Source of the DNA: Synaphobranchus kaupii
Lineage: Eukaryota > Chordata > Actinopteri > Anguilliformes > Synaphobranchidae
DNA length: 64,000 bases
Assembly (NCBI GenBank): GCA_029718625.1
Contig: CM056380.1
Span: forward strand, 111,482,302-111,546,301
Direction: 5' to 3'
This document shows, piece after piece, positions 21,042 to 31,721 of this stretch (its first letter is position 1; each line of letters starts with the position of its first letter). Under the pieces are notes generated by a model. That model was not told the origin of the DNA. It saw only the letters and a list, made by a program, of their open reading frames with translations, and made no database searches. Position numbers and translations under genes: made by a program.

Positions 21042-24000
21042 GTGGGACTTGGTTTGTGACAAGAGAAGCCTGAGTAAAGCTACTGCTACCATTTTCTTTG
21101 TTGGAGTGATGATCGGCGCTCTGCTATTTGGTAGCCTCAGTGACAGGTAACCTGTCAAAAGGCAAATATAAAAAGTTATTGACTTTTTTGCCTTTTTGTC
21201 CACTTTATTTGCTGTGTGAACTACAGTGTGTTAGAGTTTCTGTTGAGTCATGGTGCGTTTGTGAATATGCGTTGCATTGAGCATTATAATGGTGTAGTAT
21301 AGTGTAGGCTAGTGTAATATCAGTAGGCTAGTGTAATATCAGTGTTCTATAATGCAGAAATGACAGATCCCAGGGGGAGAACTTTAAACAAACAAAAAAA
21401 ATTGGAATTGAAAATTGGAATCCATTTTTCATGTAATATCACCTGTCACCAAATGTTACATTCCATGCCTCATATATGACAACAATTAGGCGACAATCCT
21501 TATACTATCCTCAAAATGGCCGAACCATTCATGCTTGCAGATATGGGAGGAAGTCGATGCTGTTGGTGTCCTATTTGTCAGGGATAGTCTTTGGACTGGC
21601 CAGCGCTTTTTCGTCTTCCTTCCTGATGTTTGCAATAATGAGGTTTTTCACTGGATTCGGAATCGCCGGCATCAACATTATTTCTATTGTCCTCAGTGAG
21701 TAGATCCACCTTTTTACACCGAATCCGTGTTTTAGTGCAGTTCCAAATGAAATGCTGTTAGTATGTGAGCCATTTCAATCAGATTTAAAACATTAGGGGC
21801 CATATTTACCAAGACCTTTATCATGAGCAAAACCTTTTAGCACATGCAAAACCAATAATATGACCAATGATTGGCCATGGTATTTGTTTTGCACCAATCA
21901 TTGCTTGTGTTATTGGTGTTGTGTGTGCTAAAAGGTTTTGCATATGCTAAAGGTTTTAATAAATCAGGCCCTAGATTAGGAAAATGGCACATTAGGAATT
22001 ATGCGTACAAAACAGGGTTGGGATGGAAAAGTTGCAAAACATGATTATAAACATTAATAAAGACGATAAATTAACAAAAGGGGGTCCAATGATGGAGGCT
22101 GTTGTAGAGATATATAGTGGGAATATTATCATCAAAAACATGATGTACTATTGCCTGCTTTGAATAATAGAGGAAAAACTACAGATAAATGTAAAATACA
22201 AACTGATTCCTATTGATCAAAACCTTGTATGTTGTGCTTGTACAGGTTTGGAGTGGGTTGATATTGAGCACAGGAAGTTGGTCGGAGTTATTAACAGTAT
22301 GGCATGGACCTTTGGTAGCCTATTGCTATCTGGAATCGCATATTCTGTGACTGACTGGCGGTGGTTAATGGTTGCTGTCACCTCCCCGCTTGCCCTCGCT
22401 GTAGTCTCTTGGAGGTAACTTTTAATGCCATTATTTTATAGTGCCTTTAATGTAATTATATGATTAATTTTGCCTTTAAATTCCATGTAGGTGGATCCCA
22501 GAGTCTGCAAGGTGGTTGATTGCAAATGGGAAGGTAGACAGGGCTCACTATTACTTGCAGATGTGTGCCAAAGTTAACAGGAGAGAGGGGTTTTCAGAAA
22601 AAATCAAGCCAGATGTAAGTACAGTGTGTGTTTGGAATTAAAATTGTCAAAGGTTGCTTCATCCCAAAAGCATACATGCCCTTAAGAGATGTTCACACAC
22701 AACTGTTGTTCTGCACAGACACTGTCCAATATAGTTGTGTTGGGAAAAGGACAGAAGACCTACACCTATTTGGATCTGGTGAGAACCCCAAAGATGAGGA
22801 GACTGGCTCTGCTAACTGGTATCATATGGTACTCATAGCTCACTATACCTACGATATGTGCTTTTAAATGATTGTGTTGAATTCATAATATTTCCCTACT
22901 GAAACTGATTGTTCTACGATATATTGTAAATATTGGACTTTGCAAAGTATTCCTTTTCCGTTAAGGTGTAACACAAACTGTTGCACCATGTCAAGACTTT
23001 CCTGGGCTAAATTTAAACAATGTTCGTAACAGTACATTACATTACACACTCTTATCCAGGGCTACTTGCGGTATATCACTTACAGAGGTGCATTCACCTG
23101 ACTAAGATGAGCAATAGAATAAACCTCTGAATAAATGTACCAATAACATGTTTTTTTTTTCCTTTAGGTTTGGAATTGCCTTCACATTTTATGGAATCAG
23201 CTTCAACATTACAGGGTTTGGGATGAACATCTATTTAACCCAGTGTGTATATGCTACCATAGAGGTGCCTGCCAAACTGGTAGTCTATTACTTACTGGAT
23301 AAAATCGGTAGAAGAAGGCTCGTGGTGGGGGCTCTGCTTGGGGCAGGACTCTGTCTGGCAATCAACATATTTGTCCCCAAAGGTAACCACTATGCTTGTG
23401 TTTATGTTAGGGATCCCCAACCCTAGTGCTGGGGGGTGTACTACGAAGAGAGATTAAGGGGTTAGCGAGCTAACTTAAACCTCAGCCTTGGGTTTTCTGT
23501 ATGACGAAGCAGCCGACTCACTTTTAATCGGGGTATATTGTCATGGCAACTTGCACGGCTAACCTGCTCTGGGGCAGGTTATGTTCAAACATATATTGAA
23601 ATATATAAAAGCACCGCCTTTTGATCAACCCCATCCCCGCATACCGAAACACTGTCCCCAACCCATCCTGCATAACCAATCACTGTCCCCAACCCATATT
23701 GCATAGCCAATCACTGTCCCCAACCCATCCTGCATAGCCAATCATTGTCCCCAACCCATCCTGCATAGCCAATCACTGTCCCCAACCCATCCTGCATAGC
23801 CAGTCACTGTCCCCAACCCATCCTGCATAGCCAATCACCGTCCCCATCCCATCCTGCATAGCCAATCACAGTCCCCATCCCATCCTGCATAGCCAATCAC
23901 CGTCCCCATCTAATCCTGCATAGCCAATCACCATCCCCATCCCATACTGCATAGGCAATCCCCATCCCATCCTGCATAGCCAATCACTGTCCCCATCCCA

Positions 24001-26103
24001 TCCTGCATAGCCAATCACCATAGCCGTCCCCGTTCCGTCCCCAATGTTTGACCTGGGCCTAAATAGGGGGATAATGGCATGGCCTAGAGCAAACAAACAA
24101 GCTCTCTAGAAGAGCTACAATGAGCTGTTACTCATGGCCATTTTTTCAACCAATCAAAAGCTTTTTCCCGCTTATGCAAAATTTTGAAATCAGTGTATGA
24201 CTGATTGCATATGCTGCTATGCTCACTTCTGGTTCATTCTCGGTTAGACCAGAGCATAATGTTTTAAATAGGAAAACAATAACAACAATAGGAGCATAAG
24301 TCGACAGGAAATCCAGAAATGTGTACAGCCCTCCAGGAGTTGGATTCTGATGACTGGTTAATTAAAGTAGTTTACCACACAGTTAACTGACCATACGTGG
24401 TTTCTTGGGTCTGAATTGGATGCTGATTTTAAAGTGGGCCAGGGATGAAGTCTCCATTTTCGATATTATCTTGCACACTTCGACTGTGAAAATAGAGTAA
24501 TCATTTCTTCGTCTTTTGTTTGTGGCAATAGCTAATCCAACAATAAGGTTATACATCCCGCTTGCGTCTGGTCCCTTCCTCAGATATGTCGCTGTTTCGC
24601 TCTATCGTCGCTATCCTTGGAAAAGGTTGTTCAGCAGCCTCCTTCACCACAGTGACCCTGTTCACGTCAGAGCTCTACCCTACAGTTGTCAGGTGAGCTG
24701 TTCCACATTGGCAGAATGCGCAGCGATTGGAGAGCGAGGCCTTGTGAACTCTAAGCAGGGGTGTCCAGTCTTATCGGAAAAGGGCCAGTCTGGGTGCAGG
24801 TTTTCATTTTAGCCCAGCGCTAAGACACCTGATTGTACTTATCAAGGTCTGGATTGAAGACCATGATTAGTTAATTAGTCGAATCAGGTGTATTAAAGTT
24901 GGGCTAAAACAAAAACCTGCACCCACCCCGGCCCTTTTCAGAAAGGTTTGGACACCCCTGCTTTAATAGGCATAGATTCCACATTCTACCAATCAATCGA
25001 ATTAACCTATTCATATTTTTCTCTCCGTACTACACATTAGTGTATCTTGAATTCCAGTTTTTTACATCTTGGACCTATTTTTAATAACTATTTCCACCAT
25101 GGCTGATCGGTAATGATAATAATGTTGTCACATCTTTCTTTTTTGAGATTTGGTCGCCCAAAGAACAGCTCCACTCGGCTTTACAATGGAGTCCAATGGG
25201 GCACATTTAGACACAGGTTCAATTTACTTCAAACAAGTCCAATGAGTCCAAGAGCCTGTTGTTTGGAAGTGAAAACCATTGTAAAGCCGAGCGGAGCCGG
25301 GTCCAAGTTGAAAAAATAGGTCCAAGAAAAACGGAATTACCCTTTACGTTTTCTTGTTACTCCATTAATGCAGAATATTCACTGGCTATTAAACTGCAAA
25401 GTTGAATAATGTTAGCAAGCTTGGTTTGTTAATATCTGATTTAGCACATTTAGAGGTTGATGGAGTATGAATCCTGCATTTTCTTTTATTGCAGACAAAA
25501 TGGCATGGGCTACTCTTCCTGTATGGCTCGGCTGGGCGTGTCCATTGCTCCACTCATAATATTATTGGATGATTTGTGGGAACCCCTCCCCCAAGTTATT
25601 ATTTGTACAGTGGCCATTGCCTCCGGACTGTTAGCAACATTACTTCCAGAAACGATGAACAAGCGTCTACGAGAGACTATAGAAGATGTGGAACAAACAA
25701 GGTTCAGTAACAAAAGAACACAGTTAACTTGTATCATATTACCTTAAGTTATATGATTTTGTAATGCGATTCAGTGTATACTTCAACAGCCATTACATTC
25801 TGAGCAGTAAACATGTAATGAGGAAATTGTAGGTTCAAGGTGCATAACTTCTGTTGCAATTGTGACATCCCCCAATATTAAACAAAATTCTTGTTGTAAC
25901 TGATACAGGGAATTTTAAAATCAAATCAAAGATGAGTGAGTGAGTTTATAAAAATTGTTTTGGTATTTTCCACATTGGTTTTCCATTAGCTAATTATGCA
26001 TATCTTTCATTCCAGAAAAGGGCTCGTTAGCCAGCCAGTCCAGGAAAGGCCCGACATTCCCATGGAACCCCTAAGGAATGATGAGACTGAAAAAGTAACC
26101 TAA
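16024..26103 (+). CDS. slc22a7: SLC22 organic anion transporter, SLC22A7/OAT2-like, tandem copy 2
   Basis: Ten exons give 553 codons plus stop: 16024-16404, 21043-21146, 21541-21695, 22246-22414, 22491-22614, 22719-22828, 23168-23382, 24584-24692, 25495-25701, 26016-26103. Exon lengths match copy 1 except exon 9, which is one codon longer (LLDDLW against LLDVW). The open frame and correct splice sites argue that the gene is intact. Sequons at N62, N97 and N100, GSLSDRYGRK after TM2, EVPAKL in TM8 (lysine kept) and SELYPTVVRQNGMG before TM11 are all present. The second PET motif reads LRET instead of LPET. It lies about 5.9 kb downstream of copy 1 on the same strand, and the 5' UTRs and 3' flanks are related, so it arose by segmental tandem duplication. 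Intron 1 is long (4.6 kb) and carries a decayed LINE; intron 7 carries a minisatellite. It is expected to be a plasma-membrane organic anion facilitator; its substrates are not readable from sequence. Confidence 0.88.
16731..17036. other. GC-rich segment followed by (TA)n
   Basis: A GC-rich stretch in an AT-rich intron contains repeated CGGAATCGG- and AGAATCGG-like words and GGCCCGA/TCGGCC inversions, followed by TATATATA to about 17038. Overlapping ORFs in several frames reflect the lack of stops in GC-rich DNA. It is probably a diverged mobile element; no family was recognised. Confidence 0.35.
17040..19590. other. Intron 1 of copy 2, middle part
   Basis: AT-rich intron sequence with a poly(A) run (18303-18321) and short tandem GTGAG/GTGGG repeats (19045-19090). 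I see no convincing coding exon, RNA gene or bounded element. Confidence 0.5.
19600..19631. mobile_element. 32-bp TA-flanked palindrome, possible minimal transposon relic
   Basis: CAGTGGGGTGC and GCACCCCACTG flank a 10-base loop, with TA on both sides. The outer 11 bases are perfect inverted repeats and look like the ends of a Tc1-like element whose interior has been deleted. Confidence 0.5.
19960..20930 (-). pseudogene. Decayed LINE reverse transcriptase fragment
   Basis: Read on the minus strand, the pieces run in the right order: GVRQGCSLSP (about 20900), a decayed catalytic box LLDAGDLVLLSPTEQ (about 20770, normally with ADD), TNYTYLGLVISASGNLEMAI (about 20530), then FCKTALHVHRNAPNNVCKAE and LGRFPLLLPIKKRALKLW (about 20170-20290). 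Frameshifts, the mutated catalytic box and a 40-bp tandem duplication (20522-20602) show it is long dead. It lies in intron 1 of transporter copy 2. Confidence 0.75.
21002..21038. repeat. (CT)n microsatellite acting as polypyrimidine tract of exon 2, copy 2
   Basis: About 18 CT units end four bases before exon 2 (21043), with only AAAG between. The arrangement is the same as in copy 1, so it predates the duplication. Confidence 0.8.
21796..21971. mobile_element. Short MITE with GGGCC(A/T)...ATTTAC ends
   Basis: An inverted-repeat unit of about 176 bp: GGGGCCATATTTACCAAGAC at the left and the inverse of AGGGCCTGATTTATTAAAAC at the right, with pairing AAAACCTTTTAGCACA against TGTGCTAAAAGGTTTTGC inside. 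A second copy lies at 33818-33977. It is in intron 3 of transporter copy 2. Confidence 0.7.
23409..24458. mobile_element. Composite repeat region of intron 7, copy 2
   Basis: The left end GGATCCCCAACCCTAGTGCTGG and right part (from about 24310) match the MITE in intron 7 of copy 1. Between them sits a second element beginning GGGGTGTACTACGAAG (about 23430), a Harbinger-like terminus common in fish, and a 31-bp minisatellite. No coding content was seen. Confidence 0.5.
23640..24025. repeat. 31-bp minisatellite
   Basis: About 12 imperfect copies of a 31-bp unit (CCAATCACTGTCCCCAACCC followed by ATCCTGCATAG). CAACCC-type units dominate on the left and CATCCC-type on the right. It lies in intron 7 of copy 2 and is absent from copy 1. 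Confidence 0.9.
24756..24960. mobile_element. hAT-like MITE in intron 8 of copy 2
   Basis: Ends CAGGGGTGTCCAG and the inverse of TTTGGACACCCCTG are classic hAT-type termini. Inner arms pair: GGTGCAGGTTTT...TAGCCC against GGGCTA...AAAACCTGCACC. The 205-bp unit is absent from copy 1. A related MITE is at 43837-44026. Confidence 0.78.
25049..25340. mobile_element. Palindromic MITE-like element in intron 8 of copy 2
   Basis: CTCCACTCGGCTTTACAATGG and the inverse of CCATTGTAAAGCCGAGCGGAG form a long inner stem. The outer parts share CTTGGACCTATTTTT and AAAAAATAGGTCCAAG. No coding capacity. Confidence 0.55.
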
Positions 26104-26401
26104 AATGTATTTTAGTAAGACCTAAAATGTCTTTTTAGTTAGCATGTATACAGTACTGTAGATCTGTCTACTGTGTTTTATTGCTAGTTCAGGTAATCAA
26201 AATTCAGGTGTGACCACATTAATAATAATATATTCATGATGTTATAGTTTCAACGATATACACAAATATACACTTTTGGTTAACGTAACGTTGCTTTTAA
26301 TTTGGTGTTGATCGTTGCACAATCTCAGAACCCATCGGCTAAATGATTTAGCCTCTGGGAGCGCTGAGTGAATCTCAGGGCTCGCAAATACCAGCTACCA
26401 T

Positions 26402-26702
26402 AGGTGCATCCCAATACTCGAAAAATGCACCCTCCCTTCCTCCACTACCACCTCCTCTACTCCGTGTCCCGGAAACGGATCTTTGTGTTTTCATCTAATG
26501 TCGCTGTTTACATCTTAATTGCATATTAATGGTTACATATTAATTAATGTCTCGACGCAAACCGCAATGTCAGGTACATTGTATACTGTACATGCAAATA
26601 CTTGTACTCGAAACGTTCAGACAGTTTTGCATACTTCCGGGTAGGAGAGGAGTGGTGGAGGAGTGGAGGAAAGGAGGTGGGGAGTGAAGAATATTGGGGC
26701 TG
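26402..26702. mobile_element. MITE-like inverted-repeat element after copy 2
   Basis: GCATCCCAATACTCG with CTCCACTACCACCTCCTC at the left pair roughly with GAGGAGTGGTGGAGGAGTGG and GAATATTGGGGCTGCGTCCC at the right. It is the first repeat beyond the 3' end of transporter copy 2. Confidence 0.5.
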
Positions 26703-26716
26703 CGTCCCAATATATT

Positions 26717-26890
26717 ATATCTTATTTTCAGGTACTGTTACAAGCGATACTATAACCGCATTTGAATGGATCTCTATGGGAATTGGGGGGTGAGACTAGA
26801 TTCAGCTGTAAATTACACTGGTACAGTATGGAACACATGACTGGCAAAATGGCTGTAAGTTATCAAGGGTCTGAGCTATCGAACGAGCCC
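26717..26890. mobile_element. Fragment of the palindromic Tc1-interior family
   Basis: ATCTTATTTTCAGGTACTG, TTTGAATGGATCTCTATGGG and ATTACACTGGTACAGTATGG match the interior of the element at 4160-6682. It stops at GAACGAGCC, where the Tx1-like LINE begins, and does not resume after the LINE. Confidence 0.7.
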
Positions 26891-29375
26891 CACGGATGGG
26901 GCTCTCATGGACACCTTCCTGGGCTGCCTGGACAGTTGCCTGGGGGAAGAGAGCATGGAACCAGAGCTGAGCACCGAGGAGCTCACCCGGGCCGTGCGCT
27001 CCCTAAATCTTCACAAAGCTCCTGGTCCTGATGGGATCCCGGCTGAATTCTATCAGGCCTTCTGGGATCTCCTGAAGGAGGACGTGGCGGAAGTTTTCAG
27101 GGCGGTGTACAGGGAGGGGCAGTTGGGGGCTTCACTGAGGCAGAGTGCGGTTGCTCTTGTCCCAAAAAAGGGGGACCTGAAGGACCTCCGGCACTGGCGG
27201 CCGATTAACCTCCTCTCAGTCGATTATAAGATCATGGCGAAGGCGCTGATGAGGAGTTTCCAACACCTGATGACATCGGTGGTTGGCCCCAACCAAACGT
27301 GCAGTATCCCAGGGAGGTCCATCAATGACAACCTGCTCCTTGTGAGGGATGTCATAATCCACTCCGGGGAGCGCAGGTCCCCCTTGGGCCTTCTCAGCTT
27401 AGACCAGGAGAAGGCCTTTGACAGGGTAAGTCATGTGTGCTTGGAGAGGGTGCTAGAGAGACTTAACTTTCCTAGCTCCCTCCTGCGCTGGACCAAAATG
27501 TGCTTGACTGACATCTCGGGAGGGTGGTTGTCAGCAAGCACCCCTCCACCCCCTTTGCCATAAGGTCTGGCGTCAGGCAGGGATGTCCTCTAGCATCCCT
27601 CCTGTACGTCATCTATCTTGAGCCGTTCCTCCAGGCCATCAGGGTTAACCCGGGCATTGCTGGTTATCCACTGCCCGGTGCCCAGGGGGAGCGGCTTAGG
27701 GTGATGGCGTACATGGATGACATTACCATCATCGGCACAGATAGTCATTCTATAGCCATTGCCAACAAGGTGTTAGATGACTTCTGTGCAGCCACGGGCA
27801 ATAGGGACAAGAGTGAACTGTTTCTGTCTCAGCATTGGAGTGAGCCACTAACCGTTTCCTTTTCTGTACGTAGAGATACCATAAAGCTCCTAGGGGTGAC
27901 CTTCCAGTCAGACGGTGAGGGAAGGCTGAGCTGGGAGGGAGCCCTCCGCCACGTCCTGGCAAAACTCTGGAGCTGGAGCGCACAGCCTCTGACTCAGACG
28001 GGTAAGATCCTGGTCCTGAAGGCAATAGTCCTTCCCATTCTTCTCTACGTGGGGAGGGTGTTCCCTCCAGACAAGGCCACTAGTAAAAACATAACTAGAA
28101 TGGTCTTTCGCTTTGTCTGGGGGAGCACCATGGAAAAACTTAAAAGAGCTACCCTCCTCAAGGAAGAGAAGAATGGGGGCAGGGGGGTCCCAGACATAGT
28201 ACACATAATTCTGGTGCAGGGTCTAGCCACACTAGTCCAGAATGTTCAGAGGGGGGAGAAGGCCTCTGGTACCTTTGCCAGGTACTATGCCACTCCCTTC
28301 TTGAGGACGATGGGCCTGTGTGCGCTGGACCTGACCATACCGTATAGCTGGGACCCCCCATATGTATATCGAGCCCTGAGGGACTTTGCTTTTGGGGCGG
28401 GATTGCCCAGGGCCGGGCTGACCTCATGGAGTTACAAAGTAATCATGGCTTACCTAAGATCTAATCAGACCATGACACTCCCGAGGGGCGGCCCGACCCT
28501 GGACCCGTCAATAATCTGGGCAAATGTATTAAACAAATGTTTAAGTAACAAGCAGAAAGACATTGCCTGGATGTCTGCTCACATGTGTCTCCCCACCAGG
28601 TCATTTATGTACAAGCAGCACCTGGCCGTAACCAAGCGCTGCCCCCACGGATGCACTGACTCGGAACATGTTTACCATCTGTTCTGAGAGTGCTCCGTGG
28701 CCAGACGGGTCTGGGGCCTTGTTGTTTCCTCTGTCTCCCAAAACAGGTTGCTGCCGAGGTCCTCCCTGACTGCTGAGAGTGTCCTCTACAGTCCTAGAGG
28801 AGGCTGCAAAACAACTGAGCTCCAGCGTCAGTGGAGGATCGTTAATACCGTGAAGCAGGTCCTGTGGGAGGCGAGGAACATCAAGGTCTACCAAAAAACA
28901 TCAGTGGACCTAGTCACTCTCAGGAGGAGGACACAGAACCTCCTCCAGGACGGCGTTATGGTGGACCTTTTCAAAAACAAGCATCTGGCGAGAGAGAAAT
29001 GGGGGGTGGACCATTGGAAGGACCTGATTATCATCTAGTCCACCCCCCCCCCCCCCCGCCCAAGGAACTTTATGCCCCACCCGAGAAACCGGGAATTACT
29101 CTTGTCGGCGTCACTTTAATGTCTTGTGAATTAATTTTTTTCTCTCCTTTTTCAAGATCATTTTCATAGGTGATGTCTTTTTTTCTGTGCTGGCTTGATT
29201 GTTGTGTGGATTTTAAAAGATAAAAACAAAGGGAAGGGAGTAGAAAACTTCTCCCTGTAAATGTACGTTTTTTTTAAAAAAAGTAAAGTGATGTTTGTGT
29301 TGATGTATGTGAATGTTTTTAAAGAAAATGCTTTTATTGGAAAGAAATTTAAAAAAACTAATAAAAGATTTGTAT
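26891..29375 (+). mobile_element. Tx1-like LINE, 5'-truncated
   Basis: A plus-strand non-LTR retrotransposon starts mid-gene and continues through the reverse transcriptase and C-terminal region. After the stop at 29038 comes a C-rich run (29041-29057) and a short AT-rich 3' tail with AATAAAAG near 29358. No clear target duplication was seen. GC content is far above the flanks. Confidence 0.75.
26907..29038 (+). pseudogene. Tx1-type LINE ORF2 (reverse transcriptase), one frameshift and one stop
   Basis: 26907-27563 encodes APGPDGIPAEFYQAFWDLL, VALVPKKGDLKDL, WRPINLLSVDYKIMAKAL, CSIPGRSINDNL and LSLDQEKAFDRV. A frameshift at 27537-27556 moves to the second frame, which continues with GVRQGCPLASLLY, the catalytic AYMDDITIIG (YMDD) and LLGVTF, then a Tx1-type C-terminal region up to CPHGCTDSEHVYHLF. 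There a TGA (28685-28687) sits where related proteins usually have Trp before ECSVARRVW. The same frame then runs to 29038. With only two lesions, it is a young insertion. Confidence 0.82.
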
Positions 29376-30676
29376 GGTCAGAAGCAGTTTGTGGAAATGA
29401 AGTTTCAAATTAAGTTTTGTTCGGCAATGCTCATTTGAGCATTTCGGGACAATAGAAAAAGACCGTCTGTGCGGTTTTTGTTTTATTTTTTCCTCACAAT
29501 ACATTGTTGAGCTCACTGAAAGTCAGCTATTTTCCCATAGGAATACATTGAGCAGCAGAGACCAACCAACCAACCTATTGACGTCATGACCACAGTTGGT
29601 CCAAGATGGCTGCACCCTAGTGGGAAAAAAGTGAATTTCAACTTATTTTTCCAGCAAATACGGGTCGGTTTGAGATTTGAACTCACGGTTGTATCTAATT
29701 TAAGGTAAAAAGCTAATCAACCAGAGCCACTTTACCGAGTGCTTCATGTCCCCTTTAATGTCAGCGCTAAGTAAAACTATAGTGTGATTACAATGTAGCT
29801 ACTACTAATGCTGTAGTTTTTTCGTACATTTGCTAGTGATACTATTGTCCCATAGTGACAAATAGCCTAGCCTAGCTACTATAGAATTATTATAGTGGGC
29901 GAAAAAACTATAGTATTCTTATAGTTTTCTAGACGATCACTATAGTAACACATATCGTTAATTTTCGTAATATTCACAGATTTGTCAAAAATTACTTTAA
30001 AAATATAGCTATTGTATTTAGATCATATACCTGCTGCAGTATGGGCCGCGTGAGTTCTCACTCGGCCCCCTCTCTCTCCTCCACACACACACACGAAAAG
30101 CACGGCCCATACCAGAAACTTGGATGCTGATAGGGAGGATGTGGCCCCTCCCAAATTCCATAATTGGTTGAACCCAAGTTTTTGTTTTAGATTATGATTG
30201 ATCACCTAATGTAATTAGCTTAGTTTACGAGTTTGTGCCAGACGAAGATGCTAAAATGGAAAATAAAATAGGCGGAGCGATACTTTACGTTACCTACGAA
30301 TGTAGTGCCGGCACTGGTCGACTATAACAACAAAGAGCAACAAGTTTCAATGGCCACGTTCGCTCCGCCGCCGTACTTCCACAGAGAATATAGGTCAACA
30401 CAAAGTAAAGGATTCAACGATAGTTTGACTTAAAAAATGATGGTATAAACACTCAAAATAACCCGATAGACTGTCGTTGTATTTTATTTGCTTTGGGTGC
30501 ACTGTGGAGTGTTTAAGTGCATTTGGTAGTGGATGCTACCGGTTACCTTAGAGTTAGCAACGTGTGTATGTCCAAAAGAAGGGACAGCATGGAATTAGCT
30601 GAAAATGGTTTCCATCAATAAACTACATCATGGGTAAGTCGTAATTGAGACATTATGTCCAAAATTACGAACTATC
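29376..30676. other. Intergenic region between the Tx1-like LINE and block B
   Basis: No gene is seen. A tRNA-like minus-strand stretch lies at 29656-29735, with a B-box-like GAGTTCAAATCTC. The right edge (30640-30676), ending GAACTATCCCTTTAA, resembles the terminus of a common TTAA-flanked fish MITE, but I could not find its matching left end. Confidence 0.4.
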
Positions 30677-31385
30677 CCTTTAAGTAATTAAAAAAATAAA
30701 ATCATACGGCCAGAGCACATTTTCTGGAAAACACCGAACAACCAGCCCGGCAACTTCCATGCTCACTTCAAGGTACAGCAGTACTGATGTTAGTTTTAGT
30801 CAAGAAAACAAGTTGTTTATTGAACAATTTTGCCGATAAAATTGACAAAAAATATGGAATAAACTGCTGAATGAATTGTCTTTTGTACATTGCTAAAAAT
30901 CCAGACAAACAATACTATCCTAAATATTCATAATCCAGAAAGATGCAATATGATGTGGTTTAAACAGTACCAAATCAACATGGCCTATAGAACATAGCAT
31001 ATTTATTATTGCTCCCTATCAACACTATTTCTTACTGTGTTAAAGAAAATGTATTTATGCACATACTTATTTCTGACATTGAGTTATTCATATTTGGCAA
31101 GGTTACATAATAAGGTGCTGTCCAGTGATATCGAAACCATGAAATGTGATACTGATCAAACACTCACTGAACCATCTTGTCTGTTTTTGCTAAATGGTGA
31201 AATAGTGAACTATGGTAAAAAAATAAAATAAATAGTGGTTCTGTAGTACTGACCACAGAAAACTTGAGCTATACTTTATACTTATAGTTTGAATATGTAT
31301 AGTCAGTGACAATGCTCAATACAAATATCAATTAGTTATGCATAAATATACAGTATATGAAAGATTACACTTGAACAGACACCAT
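30677..31385. repeat. Non-coding block duplicated downstream of both transporters (block B)
   Basis: This is the counterpart of 12833-13511. Most of the sequence aligns; block B has an extra segment (about 30746-30822) and lacks several short stretches of block A. It lies 4.6 kb after the copy 2 stop, against 2.7 kb for block A, the difference being mainly the Tx1-like LINE. Confidence 0.8.
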
Positions 31386-31721
31386 GAACACACGCAAATA
31401 GAGAGTTGAATTAAAAAAATTTAAGGTGAGAAAATATTAAATCCATATTTCTAAACAATAAGTCTTAGTGCAGGTATCACAACATTAGATCATTATAATA
31501 CAATGGTAATTGGCAAACAGCTTTGAGAGGTGCAAGATTGCATTTTTAAAATGATCTCAGAGCTAAATTCTTTAAGATAGCACCTATATACAGAGACAAT
31601 AATTCAAATACAAACCAGGATTCTCATTATTTCATAATATTTCCTTTTTTATGATAATGTCAATTGTTTAAGCCCAACCTTTAGGTAGATGCATTCGAGA
31701 ACATTGATATGAGGGCCTGAT

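Noticed and set aside
23640..24025. CRISPR-like regularly spaced repeats
   Set aside because: Units are directly adjacent with no unique spacers, and the genome is eukaryotic; it is a minisatellite.
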